A stretch of 64,000 nucleotides of DNA from Pseudomonadota bacterium (GTDB lineage Bacteria; Pseudomonadota; Gammaproteobacteria; Steroidobacterales; Steroidobacteraceae), in the NCBI GenBank assembly GCA_018241505.1, contig JAFEDS010000005.1, forward strand, positions 124,001 to 188,000, given 5' to 3'. The position numbers were made by a program, and so were the translations under genes. This document shows, piece by piece, positions 52,772 through 61,973 of the stretch (position 1 is its first letter; every line of letters starts with the position of its first letter). The notes below the pieces were generated by a model. The model was not told the origin of the DNA and ran no database searches. It saw only the letters and a list, made by a program, of their open reading frames with translations.

Positions 52772-53656
52772 ATGACCACAGTTGCAGACAAGATCATTGC
52801 CCGTGAGTTCGTTATTACATCGGAGCTCACGCCGCCGAAGGGCATTGATCTGAGCGACCTCTTTGCAAAGGCACGAGCCTTGAAGGGCTATGTCGACGCC
52901 TTCAACCTCACGGAATCGCCGCGCGCCCGGATGGCAATTGCGCCGTCCGCGGTGGCCCGCCTGCTGCTGGAACGCGGAATCGAGCCGACCGTGCAGATCA
53001 CGGCCCGCGACCGCAATCGCATCGCGATTCAGGCGGATATCCTCGGAGCGGCGGCGATGGGCGTGCGCAACTTCGTGTTCATGGCCGGCGATCCGCCCCA
53101 GAACGGCGACCACCCGGAAGCCAAGCCGGTTTTTGACTTGAATTCAAACCAGATGCTGAGCGCCGGGCATCAGCTCGCGCAGGGCCGGGATATGAGCGGC
53201 AATCCGCTGCGAGGCACGCCCAACCTGTTTTTAGGTGCGACAGCGAACCCCGGCGCCACGGACCTTCAGGCCGAGGCCGTCAACACTCGCCGCAAGATCG
53301 ATGCGGGTGCCCAGTTCCTGCAGACGCAGGCAATCTACGAGCGCGCCACGTTGGAGCGCTTCCTCGACGCGGTCAAACCCGATGGCGTGGCCATCCTGGC
53401 CGGCATCATTCCGTTGAAGTCCGCGAAAATGGCCAGTTGGCTCAACGCTAATGTCCCGGGCATCCGCGTGCCGGATGCGCTGCTGGAGGAAATGCACAGT
53501 GTCGCGGGTACGGATGGTGAGATCGCGAAAGGCATCGACATCGCGGCGCGGACCATTCGGGATATTCAGAAGTTGTGCGCCGGAGTCCATGTCATGGCGT
53601 TGGGTTGGGAAGCGCACATTCCCGCCATCCTGCAGGCGAGCAGCCTGCGGGACTAA
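52772..53656 (+). CDS. Methylenetetrahydrofolate reductase family protein
   Basis: 294 residues, TIM-barrel flavin enzyme of the MetF superfamily. Features: REFVITSELTPPKG (conserved Glu) near residue 11, LTESPRARMAI near 48, TVQITARDRNRIAIQADILGAAAMGVRNFVFMAGDPP near 78, and AQFLQTQAIYERATLERFL near 181. The standard enzyme reduces 5,10-methylene-THF to 5-methyl-THF. Its sequence is nearer the branch of MetF-like proteins used with corrinoid or one-carbon demethylation systems than E. coli MetF, as judged by eye. It has a gene-specific upstream gap and converges on the AraC gene. Confidence 0.82.
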   Translation: MTTVADKIIAREFVITSELTPPKGIDLSDLFAKARALKGYVDAFNLTESPRARMAIAPSAVARLLLERGIEPTVQITARDRNRIAIQADILGAAAMGVRNFVFMAGDPPQNGDHPEAKPVFDLNSNQMLSAGHQLAQGRDMSGNPLRGTPNLFLGATANPGATDLQAEAVNTRRKIDAGAQFLQTQAIYERATLERFLDAVKPDGVAILAGIIPLKSAKMASWLNANVPGIRVPDALLEEMHSVAGTDGEIAKGIDIAARTIRDIQKLCAGVHVMALGWEAHIPAILQASSLRD

Positions 53657-54534
53657 GAGCGTTTCCTGAACGCGGCGGGCGATTCGCCCGCGAGCTTGCT
53701 GAAGAACCGCGAGAAATAGGCCGGGTCGCTGAACCCCAGGTAATACGCGATCTGCGCCACGGTCATGTTTGTGTAGGTCAGGTTGCGTTTGGCCTCGAGC
53801 AGCAGGCGTTCTTCCAGCACTCGCGTGGGTGTCTTGTTGGTCACCTCCAGGCAGGCGGCCCGCAGTTGCCCCGAGGTCACATTCAACGACCGGGCATAAT
53901 CGGCCACCGACCAGCCGCCGCGCAGGTGCGTCTCAATTTTCTCGCGCAAACGTGCCACCAGGGCTGCCCGCGCGCTGCTGGCTGTGGAGGTCGATTCCGA
54001 CGTCTGATGGAGCGCGCGAACCGCTGTTACCAAAAGCGTAGTCAACCGGGCCATGGCGGCGGCAGCACTGGCCGGAGCGCTCCACACCAGCTCGCGCCGT
54101 AGTTTCGGCAGCGTGTCCACGAACTCCTGGAACAACCCAGGATCGGACTCCAACGCAGCACAGTTGGCGGATCCAAACAGTCCCCTGAAGGTGCGTTCGT
54201 CACGTGCCAACTCGCCGAGCAAGGCTTCCGCCAGGGTGACCACATAACCCTCCGTGTCAGGCTCGAACGAGAAGCCATGCACCATGCCGGCGGGCACAAT
54301 CAACAAGGAAGGGGCGCGGAAGGGCAAACGCTGAGTTTCCGCCTCCATCTCACCTCCACCGGTAAACAGCACCAGTAACTGGTGCAGGTCGCGGTGGGCA
54401 TGCGGCTGGATTCGCCAATCGTTGACGCGGCTGCGATCTGAGATGGTTTCCACGTGTAGGAAGCGCTCATTCGCATCCCGCGGCGGCTCGCCGTACAGGA
54501 AAAAGCGCGGAATCGGCGCCTGAGGCTCTCGCAT
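53653..54534 (-). CDS. AraC-family regulator, probable PobR-type activator of pobA
   Basis: 293 residues. The N-terminal half is a cupin ligand domain (PHAHRDLHQLLVLFTGGGEMEAETQRLPFRAPSLLIVPAGMVHGFSFEPDTEG). The C-terminal 100 residues carry two helix-turn-helix motifs (GWSVADYARSLNVTSGQLRAACLEVTNKTP and MTVAQIAYYLGFSDPAYFSRFFSKLAGESPAAFRKR). It is divergent from 4-hydroxybenzoate hydroxylase with 71 bases between them, which is the usual layout for AraC-type pobR and its target; 4-hydroxybenzoate is the inferred inducer. Confidence 0.86.
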   Translation of the reverse strand: MREPQAPIPRFFLYGEPPRDANERFLHVETISDRSRVNDWRIQPHAHRDLHQLLVLFTGGGEMEAETQRLPFRAPSLLIVPAGMVHGFSFEPDTEGYVVTLAEALLGELARDERTFRGLFGSANCAALESDPGLFQEFVDTLPKLRRELVWSAPASAAAAMARLTTLLVTAVRALHQTSESTSTASSARAALVARLREKIETHLRGGWSVADYARSLNVTSGQLRAACLEVTNKTPTRVLEERLLLEAKRNLTYTNMTVAQIAYYLGFSDPAYFSRFFSKLAGESPAAFRKRS

Positions 54535-54605
54535 TGCACTAAATCCAAGCAGAACGCGTTTGCGTCCATGGTCTGCCGCGGGGCGATGGCTACAGTTTAG
54601 CTCCC

Positions 54606-55769
54606 ATGCGAACCCAGGTTGCGATCATCGGCGCCGGCCCCGCGGGCCTGCTGTTGGCTCATCTTTTGTACCAGCACGGGATCGACTGTGTCGTCCTGGA
54701 GGCCCGGAGTCGGGAATACGTTGAAAACCGCGTTCGTGCGGGGGTGCTGGAACATCAGAGCGTCGACATTCTGAATGCCGCCGGTGTCGGTGCCCGGATG
54801 ATGAAGGAAGGCTTGCTCCACCACGGCATCCACTTGAATTTCGGTGGTGAAAGCCATCGGATCGATTTCGAGGCTCTGACGGGGCGTGCCGTGATGATTT
54901 ACGGGCAGCAGGAAGTCGTCAAAGACCTCATCGCCGCCCGGCTGGCCGCACGCCAGCCCCTGATTTTCGAGGCGGACTCGGTATCGGTCCATGACTTCGA
55001 GTCTGACTCGCCCCAGGTTCGGTACAGCATCGACGGACAGGCCCGCACGTTGGAGTGCGATTTCATCGCCGGCTGCGACGGATTCCATGGAATCTGCCGC
55101 AGCAGCATCCCTGCAGCTCAACTCAATGTGTTTGAGCGCGTGTATCCATTCGCGTGGCTGGGCATTCTGGCTGAAATGCCCCCGGCCGCCGAAGAGTTGA
55201 TCTACGCGAACGACGACCGTGGGTTTGCTCTGCTCAGCATGCGCTCACCCACCGTGAGCCGTCTGTACCTCCAGTGCCACCCCGACGAGGACCCGGCTAA
55301 GTGGTCTGACGACCAGATCTGGGGGGAGCTGCGAACTCGTCTTCACGTCGAAGTGCCCGGTGGCCCGGTGCTGCAGAAGTCGGTTACTCCGATGCGCAGC
55401 TTCGTGGCCGAGCCGATGCGTTTCGGTCGGCTGTTTCTGGCAGGCGATGCTGCGCATATTGTGCCGCCGACGGGGGCTAAGGGGATGAACCTTGCCATCG
55501 CGGACGTACAGGTACTCGCACGGGGCCTCCAGGCGTTTTATCGCGAGGGCTCAGAGGAGGATTTGAGCGCATATTCGGCCACCTGCCTGAGCCGAGTGTG
55601 GAAGGTTCAGCGCTTCTCCTGGTGGATGACCTCACTGCTGCATCGGTTCGATGATGAGACCCCGTTCGACCACCGCCGCCAATTGGCTGAGCTCGAGTAC
55701 CTCGTGACTTCACGCGCCGCAGCTCAGTCCCTGGCTGAAAACTACGTGGGCCTGCCACTGGCTCATTGA
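54606..55769 (+). CDS. pobA: 4-hydroxybenzoate 3-monooxygenase
   Basis: 387 residues (the Pseudomonas enzyme has 394). FAD enzyme that hydroxylates 4-hydroxybenzoate to protocatechuate with NADPH and O2. FAD motif IIGAGPAGLLLAHLL at the N-terminus, the NADPH and FAD motif FIAGCDGFHGICR near residue 158, and LAGDAAHIVPPTGAKGMNLAIADV near 279. Substrate-site segments such as RAGVLEH and the C-terminal FSWWMTSLLHR support pobA. Protocatechuate ring-cleavage genes are not in this window. Confidence 0.95.
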   Translation: MRTQVAIIGAGPAGLLLAHLLYQHGIDCVVLEARSREYVENRVRAGVLEHQSVDILNAAGVGARMMKEGLLHHGIHLNFGGESHRIDFEALTGRAVMIYGQQEVVKDLIAARLAARQPLIFEADSVSVHDFESDSPQVRYSIDGQARTLECDFIAGCDGFHGICRSSIPAAQLNVFERVYPFAWLGILAEMPPAAEELIYANDDRGFALLSMRSPTVSRLYLQCHPDEDPAKWSDDQIWGELRTRLHVEVPGGPVLQKSVTPMRSFVAEPMRFGRLFLAGDAAHIVPPTGAKGMNLAIADVQVLARGLQAFYREGSEEDLSAYSATCLSRVWKVQRFSWWMTSLLHRFDDETPFDHRRQLAELEYLVTSRAAAQSLAENYVGLPLAH

Positions 55770-55868
55770 CCGGTTGTCGCCGCTTTGCCGCAGAAAGGTG
55801 GCCACCGGGCCGTCGTGGTAAGCTTCGGCCCCCCGAAATGCTAGCCGGACACACGGAACTTCACGCTA

Positions 55869-56921
55869 ATGGCATTAAAGATAATGATCCTGGGAGCGAA
55901 TGGCTTCATTGGCAGTGCGCTCACGAACGCAATTCTGCGGACGCGCCCCTGGGAGGTCTATGGCATCGATCTCGCGGACAATAAGCTGAAGGATCTGCCA
56001 AAGACGGATCGCTTTCACTTTGTGGAAGGCGATATCACCATCAACAAGGAGTGGGTGGAGTATCACGTCAAGAAGTGTGACGTGGTGGTGCCGCTGGTTG
56101 CGATTGCCAATCCCGCCCAGTACGTAACACATCCTTTGCGTGTGTTTGAGCTCGACTTCGAAGCCAACATCGATATCGTCCGGCATTGCGTGAAGTATCA
56201 GAAACGTCTGATTTTCCCGTCCACGTCCGAAATTTACGGTATGTCGGAAGATGCTGTGCTCGATGAAGAGACGAGCCCGCTCGTATACGGCCCGGTGAAC
56301 AAGCAGCGCTGGATCTACGCGGCCTCCAAGCAGCTCCTGGATCGAGTCATCTATGCTTACGGCGTGCGGGACAATCTCGACTACACGTTGTTCAGGCCGT
56401 TCAATTTCATCGGCCCCAATCTCGATAACGTCGAGGAGCCGAAGGAAGGCAGCTCGCGCGTGTTCACGCAGTTCCTGTCGAACGTGTTGTTCAAGCGCCC
56501 GATCAAACTCGTGGACGGCGGGCGGCAGAAGCGTTCATTCACGTACATCGATGACGCCGTCGACGCGTTGTTGACCATCATGGAAAACAAGGACCACTGC
56601 GCGAGCCGGCGTATTTTCAACATCGGCAACCCGAACAATTGCGTGTCCATCCGCGATCTGGCCGAGCGCACCATCCGCATTGCGCAGGAGTTCCCCGTTC
56701 TGCGGGAGAACGCCAAGAGCACCGAGATTGTGGAAGTCAGCGCCGGTGAGTACTACGGCAAGTACTACCAGGACATCCAGGTCCGGGTGCCGGCCATTGA
56801 AGCCGCCGCGAAGTACCTGGGTTGGAAGCCCACAACGGACATGGATACCGCCATTCGGCGCACGATCCAGTTCTACGTGAACCAGGAAGGTTTCGGCGAT
56901 CGCGCCATGGGTAACAATTGA
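55869..56921 (+). CDS. arnA: UDP-glucuronate decarboxylase half of ArnA
   Basis: 350 residues, extended SDR fold. It oxidises and decarboxylates UDP-glucuronate to UDP-4-keto-pentose, the first committed step of L-Ara4N synthesis. ILGANGFIGSALTNAIL at the N-terminus is the NAD motif; FPSTSEIYGM near residue 118 carries the catalytic Ser-Glu; RWIYAASKQLLDRVIYAYG near 146 has the Tyr-x3-Lys; and FRPFNFIGPNLDNVEEPKEGSSRVFTQF near 181 is typical of ArnA. The E. coli ArnA has a formyltransferase fused at its N-terminus; here that half is a separate gene at 61041. First gene of the operon. Confidence 0.92.
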   Translation: MALKIMILGANGFIGSALTNAILRTRPWEVYGIDLADNKLKDLPKTDRFHFVEGDITINKEWVEYHVKKCDVVVPLVAIANPAQYVTHPLRVFELDFEANIDIVRHCVKYQKRLIFPSTSEIYGMSEDAVLDEETSPLVYGPVNKQRWIYAASKQLLDRVIYAYGVRDNLDYTLFRPFNFIGPNLDNVEEPKEGSSRVFTQFLSNVLFKRPIKLVDGGRQKRSFTYIDDAVDALLTIMENKDHCASRRIFNIGNPNNCVSIRDLAERTIRIAQEFPVLRENAKSTEIVEVSAGEYYGKYYQDIQVRVPAIEAAAKYLGWKPTTDMDTAIRRTIQFYVNQEGFGDRAMGNN

Positions 56922-56933
56922 GCGCGGCGGGGC

Positions 56934-58565
56934 ATGGCGAACGTGGGGCAGGGGCTGCGTCAACGTAGCTTCGGTTGGTGGCCGTGGCTCGTCCTCGCGG
57001 CATTCTGGTTCATCACCATGCCGTTTCGTCCCCTCGTCGATCCTGACGAGGGACGTTACGCGGAAATCCCACGTGAGATGGCGGCAACGGGCGACTGGGT
57101 AACACCTCGCCTCAATGGTCTGAAGTATTTCGAGAAGCCGCCCATGCAGTACTGGGCGACCGCGGCGACCTATTCTGTGTTCGGCTTTAGCGAGTGGACA
57201 GCACGCCTATGGACGGTGGGGCTGGGGTTCCTGTGCTTGCCGATGGTCTTTGGGTGGACTCGGCGCCTCTACGGGGAGAGCGCAGGCTTCGCGGCGATGG
57301 TCGCGCTCGCTGTCAGTCCCTATTTCGAGCTGATTGCCCATCTGAATATCCTGGACTCCGGATTCGCGTTTTTTCTGTCCGCGGCGGTTTTCGCATTTGC
57401 TCTCGGGCAGAGCTCAACCGAAGGATCCTCAGAAGAACGGCGCTGGATACTGCTTGCCTGGCTCGCAGCGGCGTTAGCGGTCCTGACCAAGGGCATCGTT
57501 GTCGGCGTCCTGGCGGGCGCGACGCTGGTTACGTACTCGGCCCTCGAGCGCGATATGCGGCCGTGGCGACGGCTGCATCTGACGTTGGGGCTGCCGTTGT
57601 TTCTGGCGGTCACCGTTCCTTGGTTCGTTGCAGTCAGCGCCCGCAATCCGTCCTTCCTACAGTTTTTCTTCGTTCATGAGCATTTCGCGCGCTTTCTGAC
57701 AAAGGTCCACAAGCGCGAGGAACCGTGGTGGTACTTCCTCAGTATACTGGCCATCGGAGCGCTGCCTTGGCTGTTGACCATGCCACGTGCCCTGCGGGGC
57801 GCATGGTTAGAATCGAAGGGAGATTCTTCCTTTAAGCCTTTGAAATTCATGCTCGTATTTTCGACCATTACACTGCTTTTCTTCTCGGTGTCCTCCTCGA
57901 AGCTGGCGCCCTATATTCTTCCGATGATGCCGACGCTGGCGGCGATCATTGGAGCTTCTGTCGCGGCGAGCTCGACGTTCGCCCGGACCCTGGCACGCAT
58001 TACCGGCGTGTTGATGCCAGTGATGGCTGTTGGGCTCTTCATCTATACAATGCGCCGCTACGGGTACTTTCCGCAGTCGGCGATTCAATACCTCGTTGGC
58101 GCGCTGACTGTGGGCGTTTATGGCGTGTGGGCTACCTGGAAGCGCGAAGTGCCCGCGGCCGCTGCAGTGTGGGCCACCGCGGCCAGCGCAATCTTGGGAT
58201 GGCAGTGTTTGCTCAGCGCGTTCACCGAGCTGCCAGAACGCTCGTCGTACAAACTGGTCAAGACGATCAAGCCGCTGATCGGACCTGACACTGAGTTGTT
58301 CACCATCGGACAATATCGCGAGACGTTGTCGCCGTACCTGGGGCGCACCCTGACTGTCGTACAGTTCCAGGGCGAGCTGGAGTTCGGCCTGACGGAGGAA
58401 CCGTCGCTCGGGCTGACAGCGGATGCTTTCCTGGCCCACTGGAATGCTTCGACAAACGCGGTTGCGTTCATAGCGCCCGGGATCTTGGAAGATTGGCGTA
58501 GCCATGGGATGCAGGCCAAGGTCATTGGCGGCGACAACCAGACGTTGGTAGTGAGTCGTCTATGA
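56934..58565 (+). CDS. arnT: ArnT-type L-Ara4N lipid A transferase
   Basis: 543 residues. An N-terminal helical bundle with about 12 membrane segments is followed by a periplasmic domain of about 150 residues. RPLVDPDEGRYAEIPREMAATGDWVTPRLNGLKYFEKPPMQYW near residue 32 is the ArnT/GT83 signature with the acidic catalytic pair. It moves L-Ara4N from undecaprenyl phosphate to lipid A phosphates at the periplasmic face, which lowers affinity for polymyxin. It starts 12 bases after the first gene; its last bases overlap the next. Confidence 0.9.
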   Translation: MANVGQGLRQRSFGWWPWLVLAAFWFITMPFRPLVDPDEGRYAEIPREMAATGDWVTPRLNGLKYFEKPPMQYWATAATYSVFGFSEWTARLWTVGLGFLCLPMVFGWTRRLYGESAGFAAMVALAVSPYFELIAHLNILDSGFAFFLSAAVFAFALGQSSTEGSSEERRWILLAWLAAALAVLTKGIVVGVLAGATLVTYSALERDMRPWRRLHLTLGLPLFLAVTVPWFVAVSARNPSFLQFFFVHEHFARFLTKVHKREEPWWYFLSILAIGALPWLLTMPRALRGAWLESKGDSSFKPLKFMLVFSTITLLFFSVSSSKLAPYILPMMPTLAAIIGASVAASSTFARTLARITGVLMPVMAVGLFIYTMRRYGYFPQSAIQYLVGALTVGVYGVWATWKREVPAAAAVWATAASAILGWQCLLSAFTELPERSSYKLVKTIKPLIGPDTELFTIGQYRETLSPYLGRTLTVVQFQGELEFGLTEEPSLGLTADAFLAHWNASTNAVAFIAPGILEDWRSHGMQAKVIGGDNQTLVVSRL

Positions 58566-58933
58566 GAGCTGTGGATTTCGGGACGTTGATGATTGGCGTG
58601 GTTCTGAACGCCTTGGCCCAGTTGGGACTGAAGGCCGCGACCGCGAAGACGGGGCCGCTGATATCGCCGGATGGAGCGACGTGGAGCAAGGCTCTATCGC
58701 TCATGACCGTACCGCAGCTTTGGTTTGCACTGACCGCGTACGGAGTCAGTGTTCTGGTTTGGCTCGTGGGGCTTTCGCGCGTCCCCGTCAGCCAGGCCTA
58801 CCCGATGTTGTCGATGGGTTACGTCCTCAACATCGGCCTCGCGTGGTGGCTCCTAGGCGAGGTGCCCAATGTGCAGCGCGTCGTTGGAACCGGCGTAATA
58901 GTGGCGGGCGTTGTGCTCGTCGCACGCTCATAG
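58562..58933 (+). CDS. ArnE/ArnF-like SMR-type flippase subunit
   Basis: 123 residues, four membrane segments, small-multidrug-resistance fold: VVLNALAQLGLKAATAKTG, LWFALTAYGVSVLVWLVGLSRVPVSQAYPMLSMGYVLNIGLAWWLLGEVP, GTGVIVAGVVLVAR. ArnE and ArnF normally form a heterodimer that moves undecaprenyl-phosphate L-Ara4N across the inner membrane. Only one such gene is in this operon, so it may work as a homodimer or with a partner elsewhere. ATGA overlap with arnT. Confidence 0.82.
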   Translation: MRAVDFGTLMIGVVLNALAQLGLKAATAKTGPLISPDGATWSKALSLMTVPQLWFALTAYGVSVLVWLVGLSRVPVSQAYPMLSMGYVLNIGLAWWLLGEVPNVQRVVGTGVIVAGVVLVARS

Positions 58934-58942
58934 GAAGTCCCA

Positions 58943-60067
58943 GTGAAGAAGATGCTGCCGTTTACGCGTCCTGCTATCGACGAGGAGACGATCCAGGGTG
59001 TAGTTGAGGTCCTCAGATCTGGGTGGCTGGCGAGCGGCCCCAAGGTCGCCGAATTTGAGGCTGCGCTGTCCCGGTACCTGGGAGGACGTCCCATCCGGAC
59101 GCAAACCTCCGCCACCGCCAGCCTCGAAATGGCATTACTGGCCGCTGGGATCGGCGCGGGACATGAGGTCATTACACCGGCTATGAGCTTCGTGGCCACA
59201 GCGAATGTCATCACACGGACCGGAGCGCGCCCTGTTTTTGTCGATGTAGGCCTGGATTCCCGCAACATCGACCTCGACCAGGTGGAAGCGGCCATTACCG
59301 AGCGCACCCGCGCCCTGATGCCGGTGCATTTCTCCGGCCTGCCCGTGGATATGGATCGCCTCTACGACATTGCTCGGCGGCACGAGCTGCGTGTGGTGGA
59401 GGATGCCGCTCATGCCATTGGTTCGTCCTGGAAGGGCCGCCGGATTGGCAGTTTCGGTGATCTGGTCTGCTTCAGCTTCCATCCGAACAAGAACATGACG
59501 ACCATTGAGGGCGGTGCGGTCAGCGGCGGTTCTGCGGACGAGGTCAAGGCGTTAGAGCTGCATCGTTGGCACGGGCAGTTGAAATCGCCTTCGGGCGTCG
59601 ACACATTGTTTGCCGGTGGCAAAGCCAATCTGTCGGATGTCGCGGCGCGCGTTGGGATCGGACAGTTGGCGCGCCTGGAGGAATTCAATGCGCGGCGGCG
59701 CGAGCTGGTTGCGCGTTACTATGAGCTATGGAGCGACAACCCGCCGGTCCGTTTGCCGGAACGCGGGGATGAAGGGCATAGCTGGCACATTTTTGCGCCG
59801 CTGTTGCCGCTATCGAAGATGACCATGACACGCGCGCAATTCATCGAGGCCATGGCGCAGCGGGGTATTGGCGTGGGCATACATTATCCGGCCATCCACC
59901 TGTTCACGGCCTATCGTCAGTTGGGTTACCGCGAAGGGCAGTTCCCGAATGCCGAACAGATCGGTCGCGAGACCATCACATTGCCCTTGTTCCCAGCCAT
60001 GGAGTTGAGTGACGTGGATCGGGTCGTCGAAGCCGTCAACGAAGTCATTGCAGGAGCGCGAAATTGA
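58943..60067 (+). CDS. arnB: UDP-4-amino-4-deoxy-L-arabinose aminotransferase
   Basis: 374 residues from GTG 58943, with AGGAAG upstream. PLP enzyme of the DegT/DnrJ/EryC1 group that transfers an amino group from glutamate to UDP-4-keto-pentose. LPFTRPAIDEETIQGVVEVLRSGWLASGPKVAEFEAAL opens it; the PLP lysine is in CFSFHPNKNMTTIEGG near residue 183; VEDAAHAIGSSWKGRRIGSFGD precedes it. IGVGIHYPAIHLF near the C-terminus is typical of ArnB. Confidence 0.93.
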   Translation: MKKMLPFTRPAIDEETIQGVVEVLRSGWLASGPKVAEFEAALSRYLGGRPIRTQTSATASLEMALLAAGIGAGHEVITPAMSFVATANVITRTGARPVFVDVGLDSRNIDLDQVEAAITERTRALMPVHFSGLPVDMDRLYDIARRHELRVVEDAAHAIGSSWKGRRIGSFGDLVCFSFHPNKNMTTIEGGAVSGGSADEVKALELHRWHGQLKSPSGVDTLFAGGKANLSDVAARVGIGQLARLEEFNARRRELVARYYELWSDNPPVRLPERGDEGHSWHIFAPLLPLSKMTMTRAQFIEAMAQRGIGVGIHYPAIHLFTAYRQLGYREGQFPNAEQIGRETITLPLFPAMELSDVDRVVEAVNEVIAGARN

Positions 60068-61044
60068 ACGCGAGAACAGAGGCTACGGTTTCTGTTGTCA
60101 TTCCCTGCTACAACGAGGAACACGGCCTGCAAAGCCTGTTCACTCGCCTGTATCCGGCGCTGGATGCCTTGCACCGCCAGTACGAGGTGATTTTCGTCGA
60201 CGATGGCAGCAGCGACCGGACCGTTGCGGGTCTGAGGGAACAGTTCAACAAGCGCCCCGACGTGACGCGCGTCGTGGTGCTGGCACGCAACGTGGGCCAA
60301 CACATGGCCATTATGGCCGGCTTCGCTCAAGCCCGCGGCGACTACACCGTCACTCTGGATGCGGATCTGCAGAATCCGCCTGAGGAAATTGCCAACATCA
60401 TAGCGGCAATGGATTCGGGCGCGGATTATGTGGGCACTGTCCGCAAGAACCGCCACGATGCCTACTGGCGCAAGGCGGCCTCCCGCCTGATGAACCGGTT
60501 TCGGGAGCAGACCACCCACATCCGGATCACCGACCAGGGCTGTATGTTGCGCGGCTACGATCGGGAGATCGTCGACGCAATCAACAGTTGTGTTGAAGTG
60601 AGCACCTTCGTGCCCGCGCTGGGTTACACCTTCGCCCGCAACCCCGTCGAAATCGAAGTAGCCCACGCCGAGCGGGCCGTCGGTCAGTCGAAGTATTCCC
60701 TGTTCCGCCTGATCCGGCTCAACTTCGATCTCATGACCGGGTTCTCCGTCGTGCCGCTGCAGTTTTTCTCCATGGCCGGCATGGTGATCTCGCTCGTGTC
60801 CCTGCTCGGATTCGTGGGACTGACCATCCGCCGCATTGTGCACGGCCCGGAAGCCGAAGGATTGTTCACGCTGTTCGCCATTGCGTTCTTTCTGATCGGC
60901 GTTCTGTTGATGGGCGTCGGAGTTGTCGGTGAGTACGTCGGACGCATCTACGAACAGGTCCGGCAGAGGCCGCGATATACCGTGGCCGCGTTGCTCGAAC
61001 AGGAATCGACCGAAGCGATTGTTCCGGCCAAGGAGCGTGCATGA
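60064..61044 (+). CDS. arnC: Undecaprenyl-phosphate 4-deoxy-4-formamido-L-arabinose transferase
   Basis: 326 residues from TTG 60064 (TTGA overlap with the arnB stop; GGAG upstream). GT2 domain: SVVIPCYNEEHGLQSLFTRLYPALD, EVIFVDDGSSDRTVAGL, VTLDADLQNPPEEI, then two C-terminal membrane segments (FSVVPLQFFSMAGMVISLVSLLGFVGLTI and LFTLFAIAFFLIGVLLMGVGVVGEYVGRIYEQV). It transfers formylated L-Ara4N from UDP to undecaprenyl phosphate on the cytoplasmic side. Confidence 0.92.
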   Translation: MNARTEATVSVVIPCYNEEHGLQSLFTRLYPALDALHRQYEVIFVDDGSSDRTVAGLREQFNKRPDVTRVVVLARNVGQHMAIMAGFAQARGDYTVTLDADLQNPPEEIANIIAAMDSGADYVGTVRKNRHDAYWRKAASRLMNRFREQTTHIRITDQGCMLRGYDREIVDAINSCVEVSTFVPALGYTFARNPVEIEVAHAERAVGQSKYSLFRLIRLNFDLMTGFSVVPLQFFSMAGMVISLVSLLGFVGLTIRRIVHGPEAEGLFTLFAIAFFLIGVLLMGVGVVGEYVGRIYEQVRQRPRYTVAALLEQESTEAIVPAKERA

Positions 61045-61967
61045 CTACTCGCGCCGTCGTGTTTGGTTATCACGACGTAGGGGTGCGTTGCCTCGAGACT
61101 CTTCTGTCCGGCGGAGTGGACGTTCCTCTCGTTGTAACGGTTCGCGACGATCCCACGGAAACGCAGTGGTTTGCCAGCGTCGCCGCTACGGCGGCGGAGT
61201 ACGGCATCGAAACCGTGACCCCGGCGGATCCGAACACGCCGGATATGCAACAGCGGTTGGCCGCGCTGCAGCCCGACTTTATCTTTTCGTTTTACTACCG
61301 ATCGCTGCTGGGCGCGCCGCTGCTGCGGACGGCCCGCCTGGGTGCGCTCAACATGCACGGCTCGTTGCTGCCGAAGTATCGCGGGCGGGCACCCGTCAAT
61401 TGGGCGATCTTGCACGATGAGCGGGAAACGGGTGCCACGCTTCACTACATGGTCGATCGGGCAGATGCCGGAGATATTGTCGACCAACAGGCAGTGCCCA
61501 TATTGCGTAACGACGACGCCCGCGCCGTATTCGGCAAGGTGACGGTGGCTGCGGAAATCATTCTGGCGCGATCGCTTCCTGGCTTGATTGCGGGCACGGC
61601 TCCCCGTCACGCCCAACCGGTCGAACCGGGCCAATATTTCGGACGCCGCCGTCCGGAAGACGGCCGGATTGACTGGACCTGGTCGGCGCAGCAGATCCAC
61701 AACCTCGTTCGCGCGGTCGCTCCGCCTTTTCCGGGCGCCTATGCCACCGTGGGCGAGCAACGCTGGTTCATTCACAAGACGCGGGTGGTCCCACAAACGA
61801 CCGAGCCGAGTGCCCAGGCCCGGTTGGTGAGCGTAGACGGGCAGTGCTACGTCGAATGTTGTGACGGCAGCGTGCTGCACCTGATCAAAGTGGCCTCGCA
61901 GGATGGTCCGCTGATTCTGCGCGGCCTGGCCGCCGCGTTGGCCAAGCATCCGCGCTCGTTGAGTTAG
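61041..61967 (+). CDS. Formyltransferase half of ArnA
   Basis: 308 residues, ATGA overlap with arnC. 10-formyl-THF-dependent formyltransferase for UDP-L-Ara4N. The catalytic Asn and His are in LGALNMHGSLLPKYRGRAPVNWAI near residue 100 and the catalytic Asp in HYMVDRADAGDIVDQQAVP near 137. The C-terminal OB-like domain (IDWTWSAQQIHNLVRAVAPPFPGAYA) follows, as in the N-terminal half of E. coli ArnA. Three arn genes and a flippase subunit separate it from the decarboxylase half. Confidence 0.9.
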   Translation: MTTRAVVFGYHDVGVRCLETLLSGGVDVPLVVTVRDDPTETQWFASVAATAAEYGIETVTPADPNTPDMQQRLAALQPDFIFSFYYRSLLGAPLLRTARLGALNMHGSLLPKYRGRAPVNWAILHDERETGATLHYMVDRADAGDIVDQQAVPILRNDDARAVFGKVTVAAEIILARSLPGLIAGTAPRHAQPVEPGQYFGRRRPEDGRIDWTWSAQQIHNLVRAVAPPFPGAYATVGEQRWFIHKTRVVPQTTEPSAQARLVSVDGQCYVECCDGSVLHLIKVASQDGPLILRGLAAALAKHPRSLS

Positions 61968-61973
61968 ACGCGT

